64,000 bases of DNA from Balneolaceae bacterium (GTDB lineage: Bacteria; Bacteroidota; Rhodothermia; Balneolales; Balneolaceae), in the NCBI GenBank assembly GCA_017640605.1, contig JAEPQH010000002.1, positions 1-64,000 of the forward strand, written 5' to 3'. Shown here piece after piece: positions 7,986-17,991 of the stretch. The notes beneath the pieces are model-generated. The model ran no database searches. It was not told the origin of the DNA and saw only the letters and a program-made list of their open reading frames with translations. A program made the position numbers and the translations under genes. Position 1 is the stretch's first letter. The number at the start of each line of letters is the position of its first letter.

Positions 7986-9239
7986 TTATTCTTCGGGGGT
8001 TAATACAGCTTCCATAAAGTGTGTTTGATCGAAGAAATTTTTGGCGAATTCCAGCACATCTTCTGCTTTTACTTCGTCAATATTTTCCTCAAGCTCATCT
8101 AAAGTGATAAATCGTTCGAAATACATCTCACTTTTTGCTAAGCGCATCATTCGATTGCTTGTATTTTCCTGGCTAAGCAATAGCTTTCCTTTTAATTGAG
8201 ATTTAGCCTCTTCAAATTCCTTCTCAGGGATTAAATCAGAACTTATTTTATTGAGTTCGTTCACTACTAACTCATGAACATGCTCGACGTATTCTTTATC
8301 AGTTCCTACATAAACACCCCAAATACCCGAATCAGAGTAACTTTGATTAAACGCCTGAATGGAATAACAGTATCCATATTTTTCTCGCACATTTTGATGA
8401 AGTCTGGAACTCATTCCTCCGCCTAAAACTGTATTCGCGAGCAACAATAAATATTTGTCGTCATGATCAAAATGCAGCCCACGTCGTCCCAATAAATAAT
8501 GAGTTTGCTCAATTACTTTGGTTAACTCCAATTTTTCCGGATTGAAATCAAGAAGAGGCTGAGGTTCATTTACTGTTTTCGTGGCTTCAAGCTGTGAAAA
8601 ATACTTCGTTACCTGATCTACAACTTCATCATGATTTACATTACCGGCAACAGCAATCAACAGGTTATCCGGTCGGTATCTGTCTCCCATATAATCAAAC
8701 AAATCCTGTCGAGTAAATTCATTCACAGTATCCTCAAAGCCAATTACTGGTCTACCAAGTGAATGATTCTCAAACATCTTCGTCGAGAATTCTTCGAAAA
8801 GATAATCATCGGGTGAGTCGCGGTACATTTTCATTTCTTCGACTACAACCTTCTTTTCTTTTTCGATTTCCTTTTCAGGAAAAGCAGGATTTAGCACCAT
8901 ATCTGAAAGAACATCTAAGGCTCTACCAAGTTGTTCGTCTACACATCTGGCATAGTAACAGGTATATTCGCTGGATGTAAAGGCATTCAGATAGCCTCCA
9001 ACCGATTCCATGCTTTGTGCAATATCAAAGGCTGTTCGCTTATCGGTTCCTTTAAAAAGCATGTGCTCTAAAAAGTGCGTAATACCAGCCTGTTTAGCCG
9101 TTTCATTTCTTGAACCGGTCTTTACCCAAATCCCAACTGAAATACTTTTTACGCTATCGATGCGCTCGGTTACAATACGTAAGCCGTTTGGTAATGTAGA
9201 TTTAGTGACGTAATCGATTTCCTTTAAATTTTCCATCAA
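7986..9239 (-). CDS. M16 family zinc metallopeptidase (processing-peptidase-like)
   Basis: A 417-residue M16B-type insulinase-fold protease. The inverted zinc motif HFLEH sits at residues 55-59, with the distal glutamate ligand expected near 134-135 in VVVEEMKMYR. The N-terminal catalytic half (~10-220) is followed by the inactive C-terminal half containing the usual RGLHFDHDDKYLLLLANTVLGGGMSSRL-type segment. Single-chain proteins of this length act as dimers. The substrate is unknown; relatives resemble the mitochondrial processing peptidase beta subunit and YmxG. No signal peptide is evident, so it is probably cytoplasmic. The upstream region is filled by an octamer repeat and other intergenic repeats. 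Confidence 0.9.
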   Translation of the reverse strand: MMENLKEIDYVTKSTLPNGLRIVTERIDSVKSISVGIWVKTGSRNETAKQAGITHFLEHMLFKGTDKRTAFDIAQSMESVGGYLNAFTSSEYTCYYARCVDEQLGRALDVLSDMVLNPAFPEKEIEKEKKVVVEEMKMYRDSPDDYLFEEFSTKMFENHSLGRPVIGFEDTVNEFTRQDLFDYMGDRYRPDNLLIAVAGNVNHDEVVDQVTKYFSQLEATKTVNEPQPLLDFNPEKLELTKVIEQTHYLLGRRGLHFDHDDKYLLLLANTVLGGGMSSRLHQNVREKYGYCYSIQAFNQSYSDSGIWGVYVGTDKEYVEHVHELVVNELNKISSDLIPEKEFEEAKSQLKGKLLLSQENTSNRMMRLAKSEMYFERFITLDELEENIDEVKAEDVLEFAKNFFDQTHFMEAVLTPEE

Positions 9240-9344
9240 ATGTGTTTACTGTGAGCGTCTCTATTTTGGGTGGGCAAATATACGAGGTTAGATGTCCAGA
9301 AACATCCGCTATGATATGAAATCTAGCAAGAATATTGAGAACGC

Positions 9345-9403
9345 CACTTAGGCACTGAGGCACTGAGGCACTGAGGCACTGAGGCACTGAGGCACTGAGG
9401 CAC
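9345..9403. repeat. CACTGAGG octamer tandem repeat
   Basis: One degenerate unit (CACTTAGG) is followed by six perfect CACTGAGG copies at 9353-9400 and a partial CAC. It lies ~105 bp upstream of the M16 peptidase start. Repeat number could vary by slippage. A 67-residue open frame across it on the minus strand is only the translation of the repeat. Confidence 0.9.
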
Positions 9404-9467
9404 AAAGAAAAATAAATTACTTAATATCTAGAGGAGTGACTGATCTAACCATGAATTCAATTAAAAA

Positions 9468-9563
9468 GTCATTCAGATCCGCCGGCTGGCGGAGATGAAT
9501 CCACACAAACTGGTAATAGCTCGAGTTATCTATTTTGCAGACTCCTCGATTCCTCGGAGTGAC
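9468..9563. repeat. Palindromic repeat unit 1
   Basis: The unit begins GTCATTCAGA and ends GGAGTGAC. Outer arms are imperfect inverted repeats. Inside the left arm is a perfect hairpin TCCGCCGGCTGGCGGA, followed by GATGAATCCACACAAA. The right arm carries TGCAGACTCCTCG and GGAGT. It belongs to an array on both sides of the GIY-YIG gene. Confidence 0.8.
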
Positions 9564-9593
9564 TAGAATCTACTCACACAATCAAAACACCGA

Positions 9594-9683
9594 GTCATTC
9601 AGAGGGTACTCCCGATGAATCTACACAAATTGAAACCAGCCCGCTTTATCAATTTTGTAGACTCCTCGATTTCACGGAGTGAC
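9594..9683. repeat. Palindromic repeat unit 2
   Basis: It starts GTCATTCAGAGGGTACTCCC, continues GATGAATCTACACAAATTG, and ends TGTAGACTCCTCG then GGAGTGAC. The left arm GATGAATCTACA pairs with the right arm TGTAGACTCCTC. It ends 7 bp before the stop codon of the GIY-YIG gene. Confidence 0.8.
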
Positions 9684-9690
9684 TGGGTTA

Positions 9691-10041
9691 TTACTTTTTT
9701 AGATATTTCTGAAAATATGGATCTTCTAAAACCTTATTCGGCGGCCATTCTCCTACTATTTCTTTATTCAAAAATCTCCACTTAGGATTGAATGAATTAA
9801 TTAATTCCTCTTTCCATTTTCGGGATTTTCCTTTAATCCTTTTTTCAGCTGCAATGGCTTCAATCATAGTTGGGAATACATCATAAAACACCAAATTATA
9901 GCAATAGTGTTTTCCGGCAAAACTATCTGATTTTCCACGTTCTAGATAATGCTCTACTACTCTTCGAGATAGATTATTGGATGTGCCAGTATAAAGTACA
10001 CTGCGGTTTGGATTGGTGGTTATGTATACAGCGAAATTCAT
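9691..10041 (-). CDS. Single-domain GIY-YIG nuclease-like protein
   Basis: A 116-residue stand-alone GIY-YIG (UvrC/Slx1-type) domain. The first strand VYITTN and the second motif LYTGTSNNL correspond to the GIY and YIG elements. R26/R27 follow on the next helix as the candidate catalytic arginine, and the EAIAAEKRIKGKSRKWKEELI helix supplies the candidate metal-binding glutamate (E61 or E66). The C-terminal FNPKWRFLN block is common in this small-protein family. No separate DNA-binding domain is present. The gene sits in the middle of a run of palindromic repeat units, two on each side. Its cellular substrate is unknown. Confidence 0.85.
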   Translation of the reverse strand: MNFAVYITTNPNRSVLYTGTSNNLSRRVVEHYLERGKSDSFAGKHYCYNLVFYDVFPTMIEAIAAEKRIKGKSRKWKEELINSFNPKWRFLNKEIVGEWPPNKVLEDPYFQKYLKK

Positions 10042-10075
10042 GTATTACAATAACAAAAGAAAAACTAAGTGCAAA

Positions 10076-10201
10076 GTCATTCTTAACTAAGTGAAGAATC
10101 TGCAAAATACCTTTTTGGGTAACACTTCATTTACAGCTTAAAACAGTATTATGCAGACTCCTCTGCCACAGGCATCCCTTTGGGAGATTCCTTGGATTGA
10201 C
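10076..10201. repeat. Palindromic repeat unit 3
   Basis: It begins GTCATTCTTAACTAAGTGAA, with GAAGAATCTGCA, and ends with TGCAGACTCCTCTG followed by GGATTGAC. Conserved ends match the other units, while the middle and the inner hairpins differ. The AATCTGCA and TGCAGACT arms are complementary. Confidence 0.7.
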
Positions 10202-10228
10202 TGATCTATGTATGATTTCTATAAAAAA

Positions 10229-10379
10229 GTCATTCAGAGGGTACTCCCGATGAATCTACACAAATTGAAACCAGCCCGATTTTTCAATTTTATAGACTCA
10301 TCGCCGCGCCCACCTCCACTAAAGTATACAATACGAAGCGAAAGCGCAGTATTGCTGCGGTTGGCTTGCTTTGAGTGAC
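10229..10379. repeat. Palindromic repeat unit 4 with longer right arm
   Basis: The first ~85 bases are nearly identical to unit 2 (GTCATTCAGAGGGTACTCCC, then GATGAATCTACACAAATTG). The right arm is expanded by about 60 bases between TAGACTCATCG and GAGTGAC. A 27-bp spacer separates it from unit 3, the same length as the spacer before unit 1 (9441-9467) and partly alike in sequence. Confidence 0.75.
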
Positions 10380-10385
10380 TTCCAT

Positions 10386-10420
10386 AAAAAAAGCATCCCC
10401 ACAAAATGAGGATGCTTTTA
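10386..10420 (-). terminator. Rho-independent terminator of pnp
   Basis: On the minus strand an 8-bp stem AAGCATCC/GGATGCTT (10391-10398 with 10410-10417) is followed by a U-run, encoded by the As at 10386-10390. It lies ~60 bp after the pnp stop codon. Confidence 0.85.
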
Positions 10421-10442
10421 ATTTGATTCTATTTTATCACAT

Positions 10443-10460
10443 GAAGGGTTTCAACCCTTC
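10443..10460. repeat. 18-bp palindrome GAAGGGTTTCAACCCTTC
   Basis: Eight-bp arms around a two-base centre lie between the pnp stop codon and its terminator. It may be an RNA 3' stabilising hairpin or a dispersed palindrome. No function can be seen. Confidence 0.6.
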
Positions 10461-10477
10461 AAAATTAATAAACCATC

Positions 10478-12589
10478 TTAATCTTCTCGTTCAATCAACG
10501 CTTTGCGAGAAAGGCGAAGTTTTCCACCATGTTCAACTTTCAACAGTTTCACATCAAGCTCATCACCTAACTGCAGGTAATCTGTTACTTTTTCAACTCG
10601 TTTATGGTCGATTTCAGAGATGTGAAGTAGTCCATCTTTACCCGGTGCAATCTCAATAAATGCTCCGAAGTCTTTGATCGATTTAACGATACCTTTGTAA
10701 GTAGCACCTTCTTCCAGATGACCAACAATCATCTTGATTCGTTTTTTCGCTTCTTCCGCTTTGTCTAAGTCGTTCGCAGAAATGGTAACCTGTCCTTTAC
10801 CATTCGAATCTTCTTCGATTAGGATTTCGGTTCCGGTTTCTTTTTGAAGCGTTTGAATCACTTTACCACCAGGGCCGATTACCGCACCAATATCGCTTCC
10901 GTCAATTTCCATTTTAATGAATTGAGGAGCATACTGAGAGATATTCTCTCTAGCAGAAGAAATAGTTTTCGCCATTTCACCTAGAATGTGCATACGGCCA
11001 TCATGTGCTTGATCTAATGCTTTTTCGATGATTTCGAAACTTATGCCCTGCACCTTCATATCCATCTGGCACGCGGTAATTCCATCTGAAGTACCGGCAG
11101 TTTTGAAGTCCATGTCGCCCATGAAATCTTCTTCGCCACGGATATCAGAAAGTACTACCGTTTTTTCTTCACCTACAATCATACCCATTGCAATACCTGC
11201 GACCGGTTTTTTGATGGGTACACCGGCATCCATTAACGCCATAGATCCACCACAAACAGAAGCCATCGAAGATGAACCATTAGATTCGGTAATGTCTGAA
11301 ATCACACGAACTACATATCCGAATTCTTCGAAAGTTGGCATCATCATGCGAAGCGAGCGCTCAGCTAAATGTCCGTGACCGATTTCACGACGTCCCGGAC
11401 CGCGCATAAAGCCTGCTTCACCAACAGAATATGGAGGGAAATTATAGTGCAGGAAGAATGTCTTTGCTTCCTGATCGAATAAAGTGTCTACAGATTGCTC
11501 ATCACGTTTAGTACCTAGCGTTGCAGAAACAAGTGCTTGAGTTTCTCCACGGGTAAAAATAGAAGAACCGTGTGCACGAGCAATGTATCCAACTTGTGTC
11601 CAGATATCGCGAATGTCAACCGGGGTACGGCCGTCAATTCGTCGCTCTTGCTCAAGAATCATGTTACGAAGCGCATCTTTTTCGATGGTGCCAAGAATCT
11701 TTTTCACTTCTTTCATTACATCATCTTCTGCTTCGTCTTCCTCAAACTTAGCAACAACCGCTTCTTTTACTTCACGAATTTTGTCGTTGTACTCTTCTTT
11801 ACCAAGTCCAATATTTACAACATCTTTAATTTGTGACTCTGCAAGCTCTTTTACTTTGCTTTCTAAATCACTATCAACCTGCGCAGGAACAAACACGCGC
11901 TTTGGCTTGCCTAATTCTTGACGAAGTTCTTCCTGGAATTCGCACAATTTCTGGATTGCTTCATGAGCAGCTTTAATGGCTTCGAGCATTTCTTTTTCGG
12001 AAATCTCTTTCATCTCACCTTCGATCATCAAAATGGAATCGGCTGTACCACCAACTACCATATCGATATCGCTTTCTTTTAGTTCAGAAACTGTAGGATT
12101 GATTACAAAATCGCCATTAATACGTCCAACTCTTACTTCGGCCATAGGACCATCGAAAGGGATATCAGATAAATGAATAGCTAGTGAGGCACCAACGCCT
12201 CCTAATACATCACCATCGTTCTCATCGTCTGACGAGATAACACTCGAAATTACCTGAGTGTCGTTGTAGTATCCTTTTGGGAATAATGGACGAAGCACAC
12301 GGTCGATGAGTCGACTTGATAATACTTCTTTTTCGTTTGACCTTCCCTCTCTTTTCATAAATCCGCCCGGGAAACGTCCTGCAGCTGAAAAACTTTCTTT
12401 ATGATCTACCGTTAGCGGGAAAAAATCTTGTCCTGGTTTAGGCTCTTTTGCACTAACCGCTGTACAAAGCACCATGGTATCTCCCATGCGTACAACTACA
12501 GCTCCATCGGCTTGTTTTGCAATTCTTCCGGTTTCTACGGAAAGCACCTTACCTGGTGCAAATTCTACACTTTTAAAATCTTCTTTCAT
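10478..12589 (-). CDS. pnp: Polyribonucleotide nucleotidyltransferase (PNPase)
   Basis: A 703-residue 3'-to-5' phosphorolytic exoribonuclease of the RNA degradosome. Two RNase PH-like domains (~5-140 and ~310-530) flank the helical linker. The second carries the motifs GRREIGHGHLAERSL and SVCGGSMALMDAGVP. A KH domain (~555-615, with GSDIGAVIGPGGKVIQ) and an S1 domain (~620-690, starting GATYKGIVKSIKDFGAFIE) bind RNA. Length is normal. It follows rpsO in the conserved rpsO-pnp order, with rpsO's terminator between them; pnp ends in its own terminator. In other bacteria pnp is autoregulated through its leader, and the 129-bp gap could serve this. Confidence 0.97.
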   Translation of the reverse strand: MKEDFKSVEFAPGKVLSVETGRIAKQADGAVVVRMGDTMVLCTAVSAKEPKPGQDFFPLTVDHKESFSAAGRFPGGFMKREGRSNEKEVLSSRLIDRVLRPLFPKGYYNDTQVISSVISSDDENDGDVLGGVGASLAIHLSDIPFDGPMAEVRVGRINGDFVINPTVSELKESDIDMVVGGTADSILMIEGEMKEISEKEMLEAIKAAHEAIQKLCEFQEELRQELGKPKRVFVPAQVDSDLESKVKELAESQIKDVVNIGLGKEEYNDKIREVKEAVVAKFEEDEAEDDVMKEVKKILGTIEKDALRNMILEQERRIDGRTPVDIRDIWTQVGYIARAHGSSIFTRGETQALVSATLGTKRDEQSVDTLFDQEAKTFFLHYNFPPYSVGEAGFMRGPGRREIGHGHLAERSLRMMMPTFEEFGYVVRVISDITESNGSSSMASVCGGSMALMDAGVPIKKPVAGIAMGMIVGEEKTVVLSDIRGEEDFMGDMDFKTAGTSDGITACQMDMKVQGISFEIIEKALDQAHDGRMHILGEMAKTISSARENISQYAPQFIKMEIDGSDIGAVIGPGGKVIQTLQKETGTEILIEEDSNGKGQVTISANDLDKAEEAKKRIKMIVGHLEEGATYKGIVKSIKDFGAFIEIAPGKDGLLHISEIDHKRVEKVTDYLQLGDELDVKLLKVEHGGKLRLSRKALIERED

Positions 12590-12683
12590 TCTTTTTTTTC
12601 TTTGATTGTTGCTTTATTCCCGCTCCAACAATGTTGATAGGCTGCTTATAGTTAGCTAATAAATAAGGCGGGCGGGAAGGAAT

Positions 12684-12712
12684 TGAAAAAGGCTCCGAAT
12701 GACCGGAGCCTT
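12684..12712 (-). terminator. Rho-independent terminator between rpsO and pnp
   Basis: On the minus strand the stem AAGGCTCC/GGAGCCTT (8 bp, 8-nt loop, 12689-12712) is followed by U residues encoded at 12686-12690. It starts just after the rpsO stop codon and would let only part of the transcripts read into pnp. Confidence 0.85.
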
Positions 12713-12718
12713 AATGTA

Positions 12719-12988
12719 TTATTTTCGAATACCGAGCTCTTTGATAAGCTCTCTGTACTTCTGAATATCTTTCTTCATGAGGTAATTGAGTAAACGGCGA
12801 CGCTTACCTACCAATTTTAATAACCCACGACGTGATGCATGGTCTTTTTGATTGGTCTTTAAATGCTCTGTCAGATGATTAATTCTGTGAGTAAATAATG
12901 CGATCTGGCCTTCGGTAGTGCCGGTATTTACTTCTTCTCCGCCAAACTTCTTAAAGATATCCTTTTTTTCTTCTGCAGTAATGCTCAT
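12719..12988 (-). CDS. rpsO: 30S ribosomal protein S15
   Basis: An 89-residue primary 16S rRNA-binding protein of the small subunit platform. The sequence has the family blocks [46 protein letters not shown] and [12 protein letters not shown]. Length equals the bacterial norm. It is first in the rpsO-pnp pair and its own terminator follows at once. The 160 bp upstream to the katG terminator should contain the promoter, but I cannot point to one with confidence. Confidence 0.97.
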   Translation of the reverse strand: MSITAEEKKDIFKKFGGEEVNTGTTEGQIALFTHRINHLTEHLKTNQKDHASRRGLLKLVGKRRRLLNYLMKKDIQKYRELIKELGIRK

Positions 12989-13174
12989 TGCAATGTTCAG
13001 TTATAACTATTTAAATCGATTTATAGAAGCCAAAGATAAGGTATTTGACTCTAAGCAACAATCAATTCGCAATAGATTTATTCATTTTACCTCATTATCG
13101 GAGAACGGTCTGATTTATTAAGCAGATAACGAAAGTATTAGAAAAAACTAAGGCAGGTTTTTGTGCTTAGAACC

Positions 13175-13205
13175 AAAAAGGGCCGCTCGAAAGCAGCCCT
13201 TTTTA
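13175..13205 (-). terminator. Rho-independent terminator of katG
   Basis: A stem of AAAAGGGC-GC paired with GC-GCCCTTTT (one unpaired base in each arm) lies directly after the katG stop codon. On the minus strand it is followed by a U-run encoded by As at 13175-13179. Confidence 0.8.
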
Positions 13206-13206
13206 A

Positions 13207-15465
<2,259 letters not shown>

Positions 15466-15504
15466 TTAGCGTTTATTGGCGAAACTATTACATCTGGCAT
15501 AAAA

Positions 15505-15536
15505 AAGAATATTGAATATTCTTATTAGGCTAATAA
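15505..15536. promoter_or_regulatory. Two abutting 7-1-7 palindromes in the katG/membrane-protein intergenic region
   Basis: GAATATTGAATATTC (15507-15521; arms extend to 9 bp at 15505-15523) and TTATTAGGCTAATAA (15522-15536) are both perfect 7-1-7 inverted repeats and touch end to end. This geometry is that of Fur/PerR-family boxes, and PerR commonly represses katG. They lie where -35 elements could sit for both divergent genes. The regulator itself is not in the window. Confidence 0.55.
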
Positions 15537-15581
15537 AGTAGACTGACCTTATATTCAGACCTAATTTTTCATAAGGCATAA

Positions 15582-17069
15582 ATGCTACAAAAGCTGATAA
15601 TCACAAAGCATAAGTTTAACAATCAAACACTATTCGCAGGAGCTTTATTCCTCATACTTTGTAGTCTTTATCTTGTTTTTGACCTTATTGGAAATGAAGA
15701 AGTGCAGTTGACCTTTGCTAAAGCATTTATTGATCAAGATTGGCCGAGGCAAAATTCGGTATACGACGATTTCGCCGGGACAAGATTGTTAATAAGAATA
15801 ATTGCCGGTTCACTATTAATACCTTTCGATTGGATTACTGTTGGTGTATTACTACGACTTATAAATTTTATAATCTTTTCTATTGTATTAAGCAGAATCT
15901 TTGAGAAAATCGGACTTTCTATTTTACAAGGAATGGTATGCCTTCTGCTATTTAGTTTAACCCCACAGAGTTTAATTGGAGATGAATGGATTTTTGGTGG
16001 ATTTGAAGCTAAAACATTTGCTTACTGTGCGATATTAGGAGCTATCTATTTCTTCATTGATAAAAAATACTTCTTGGCAATCCTATTATGTTGCATTGCA
16101 ACTTACTTTCATGTACTAGTTGGATTCTGGTTTTGTTTAACACTTTTGTTGTACTGCATTATCAATACCTCCATAATAGAGACTATTAAACTTGGAATAA
16201 TCTATTCTTTATCCATTACTCCATTATTGATATATGTTTTTATAGGTAATATAGATGCTAGTTATCCTGATAACTTTAATCTTTCAGAATATTATGTATA
16301 TACAAGAGTGCCACATCATACCGGGATATTCTATAATTATTCCATTTTCAGTCTTAAATCTATTGGAATAGTATTAAGTATCATCAATTTAATTTTTCTT
16401 TATAAGATTAAATATGATGGCTCAAATAAAGAACGAATCAGAATACTGAACTTCATTATTCAGTGTTTGATCTTGGTTTTTATTCTTATTGCTGCATTAG
16501 ATTATTATTTACTCGATAAATCATTAAGTCCTTTATTAGCTACTTACCCATTAAGACAAAGTTCACTTAGTCTTTTCCTTAGTTTCGTTTTAATTACCAC
16601 TAGAATTAATTTTGACTCTATTTTAAAAACAAGGATTGCCTGGGCGACTACAATATTAATTTTAATCAGTTTTATTTCTTTTAATATTTACAGAACTGTG
16701 AACCCAATAGGAAAATCAGATTCTGATTTTAATAAGGTTGTAGAATTTGCGAAAACTAATACCCAGATAGATTCTTCCTTTTTTTTATTAGTGGAAAGGC
16801 AAAGTATACCTCATAAATCATTCACCCGCTATTCGGATAGAGAAAACTATTTCATTTTCAAATACACTCCGCATGGCGCTTCTCAATTTTATAGGTGGGT
16901 TCAGCGTAATGAGTTGTATTACAAATTAAATAATGGATTGATGGATATTGAAGAAGCAATCGATACCCATTCCTTTGATTATCTTGTAGCTGATCGGCAA
17001 GTTAACTCAGGAAGAATAACTGAGCTTCGCGAATATGGAAAATATCGCATTTATAAAATTAATGAGTAA
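15582..17069 (+). CDS. Polytopic membrane protein, GT-C-like, unknown function
   Basis: A 495-residue integral inner-membrane protein with roughly ten or eleven hydrophobic segments between residues ~18 and 370 and a soluble C-terminal domain (~380-495). The loop after the first membrane segment is long and polar, with DQDWPRQNSVYDDFAG, and there is an FGGFEAKTFAYCAILGAIYF block. Both recall GT-C-fold glycosyltransferase-like proteins (DUF6798-type), but no catalytic motif can be assigned. Its 3' end overlaps the ribF 3' end by 11 bp. It is more AT-rich than its neighbours, which could mean later acquisition. It is divergent from katG and shares the palindromic intergenic region. Confidence 0.75.
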   Translation: MLQKLIITKHKFNNQTLFAGALFLILCSLYLVFDLIGNEEVQLTFAKAFIDQDWPRQNSVYDDFAGTRLLIRIIAGSLLIPFDWITVGVLLRLINFIIFSIVLSRIFEKIGLSILQGMVCLLLFSLTPQSLIGDEWIFGGFEAKTFAYCAILGAIYFFIDKKYFLAILLCCIATYFHVLVGFWFCLTLLLYCIINTSIIETIKLGIIYSLSITPLLIYVFIGNIDASYPDNFNLSEYYVYTRVPHHTGIFYNYSIFSLKSIGIVLSIINLIFLYKIKYDGSNKERIRILNFIIQCLILVFILIAALDYYLLDKSLSPLLATYPLRQSSLSLFLSFVLITTRINFDSILKTRIAWATTILILISFISFNIYRTVNPIGKSDSDFNKVVEFAKTNTQIDSSFFLLVERQSIPHKSFTRYSDRENYFIFKYTPHGASQFYRWVQRNELYYKLNNGLMDIEEAIDTHSFDYLVADRQVNSGRITELREYGKYRIYKINE

Positions 17070-17991
17070 ATAAATCTTCAGATCTTTGTTTATCAATCTT
17101 AAGTTGTTTTACCAATTCATTGGCATTTTCAAATTTCCGTTCATCTCTTATGCGATCAAAGAAGCGAATCTGTACAGTTTTGCCATAAATCATTTCATCG
17201 AAGTTAAAAATATTCACTTCGAGTGATTTTGTTACCCCATCAAAAGTAGGCCGGATACCAATATTCATCATCCCCGAAAACCACTTCTCATCTACTCTTA
17301 CTTTAACAGCGTAAATCCCATTTTTGGGGATAGCTTTATCAGGATGTTCCGGCTGTAGATTTGCCGTTGGGAAACCTATTTTACGACCTCGTTCATCCCC
17401 ATGAATTACAATAGCATTCAACATGTAAGGTCGACCAAGTAAATCTGATGCTTTATTCATGTTGCCATGATCAATAATTTCATTTCGGATTACGGTACTG
17501 CTGATGGTTGTATCACCCATTTCCTTTTTTGAAACCACTTGTACATCAAAGTTTAGTTCAGGTCCAAGTCGTTCTAAGGTTTCTATTGTTCCTGAACGAT
17601 CTTTCCCAAAATGGTGATCGTAACCGATGATAAATTCAGAGATGCCAATTTTTTGATGAATTACATCTTTCACAAATTCTTCACTACTCAATAATGAAAA
17701 ATCTCTCGTAAAAGGTATTACCACCAATACATCTATTCCGATAGTTTCGAGTATCTCAGCTCTTTCTCGAAGTGTTGTAAGTAATTTGATCCCATCAGAT
17801 TTGGAATGAATGATGGTTCTCGGATGAGGATCGAAGGTAACAACTACGCTACGGGCATCTCTCTTTTTTGCCTTCTCAACTACTATTTCCATCAAGGCTC
17901 GGTGCCCTTCGTGAACTCCATCAAAGGTTCCTACCGTCAAAACGGTGTTGTCCAATCGTTCAACTTCATTCAAATGGGTGAGTTTAGCCAT
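17059..17991 (-). CDS. ribF: Bifunctional riboflavin kinase / FAD synthetase
   Basis: A 310-residue enzyme that phosphorylates riboflavin to FMN and adenylates FMN to FAD. The N-terminal adenylyltransferase domain (~10-185) has VGTFDGVHEGHRAL, the nucleotidyltransferase HxGH motif region, and IGYDHHFGKDRSG and ISSTVIRN blocks. The C-terminal flavokinase domain (~185-305) has GRKIGFPTANL and NGIYAVKV, followed by GMMNIGIRPTF. Length is normal. It is last in the rimP-truB operon and overlaps the truB 3' end by 8 bp, so translation is probably coupled. Confidence 0.95.
   Translation of the reverse strand: MAKLTHLNEVERLDNTVLTVGTFDGVHEGHRALMEIVVEKAKKRDARSVVVTFDPHPRTIIHSKSDGIKLLTTLRERAEILETIGIDVLVVIPFTRDFSLLSSEEFVKDVIHQKIGISEFIIGYDHHFGKDRSGTIETLERLGPELNFDVQVVSKKEMGDTTISSTVIRNEIIDHGNMNKASDLLGRPYMLNAIVIHGDERGRKIGFPTANLQPEHPDKAIPKNGIYAVKVRVDEKWFSGMMNIGIRPTFDGVTKSLEVNIFNFDEMIYGKTVQIRFFDRIRDERKFENANELVKQLKIDKQRSEDLFTH

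Larger units (their letters stand above)
9240..9690. other. Intergenic region with octamer array and palindromic repeat units
   Basis: These 451 bp without a gene hold the leader of the M16 gene (9240-9344), the CACTGAGG array, the 3' fragment of one palindromic unit (about 9429-9440) and two complete units (9468-9563 and 9594-9683). I see no tRNA or small RNA signature. Confidence 0.7.
10042..10477. other. Intergenic region with two palindromic units, pnp terminator and a palindrome
   Basis: These 436 bp hold the GIY-YIG leader (34 bp), repeat units at 10076-10201 and 10229-10379, the pnp terminator at 10391-10417 and an 18-bp palindrome at 10443-10460. No coding frame here is convincing. 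Confidence 0.7.

Noticed and set aside
9202-9405. N-terminal 67-residue ORF across the octamer array
   Set aside because: It is the translation of the tandem repeat and reads out of frame into the M16 gene.
9468-10379. CRISPR array
   Set aside because: The repeats are 90-150 bp, imperfect and internally palindromic, with spacers that resemble each other; no cas genes are near.
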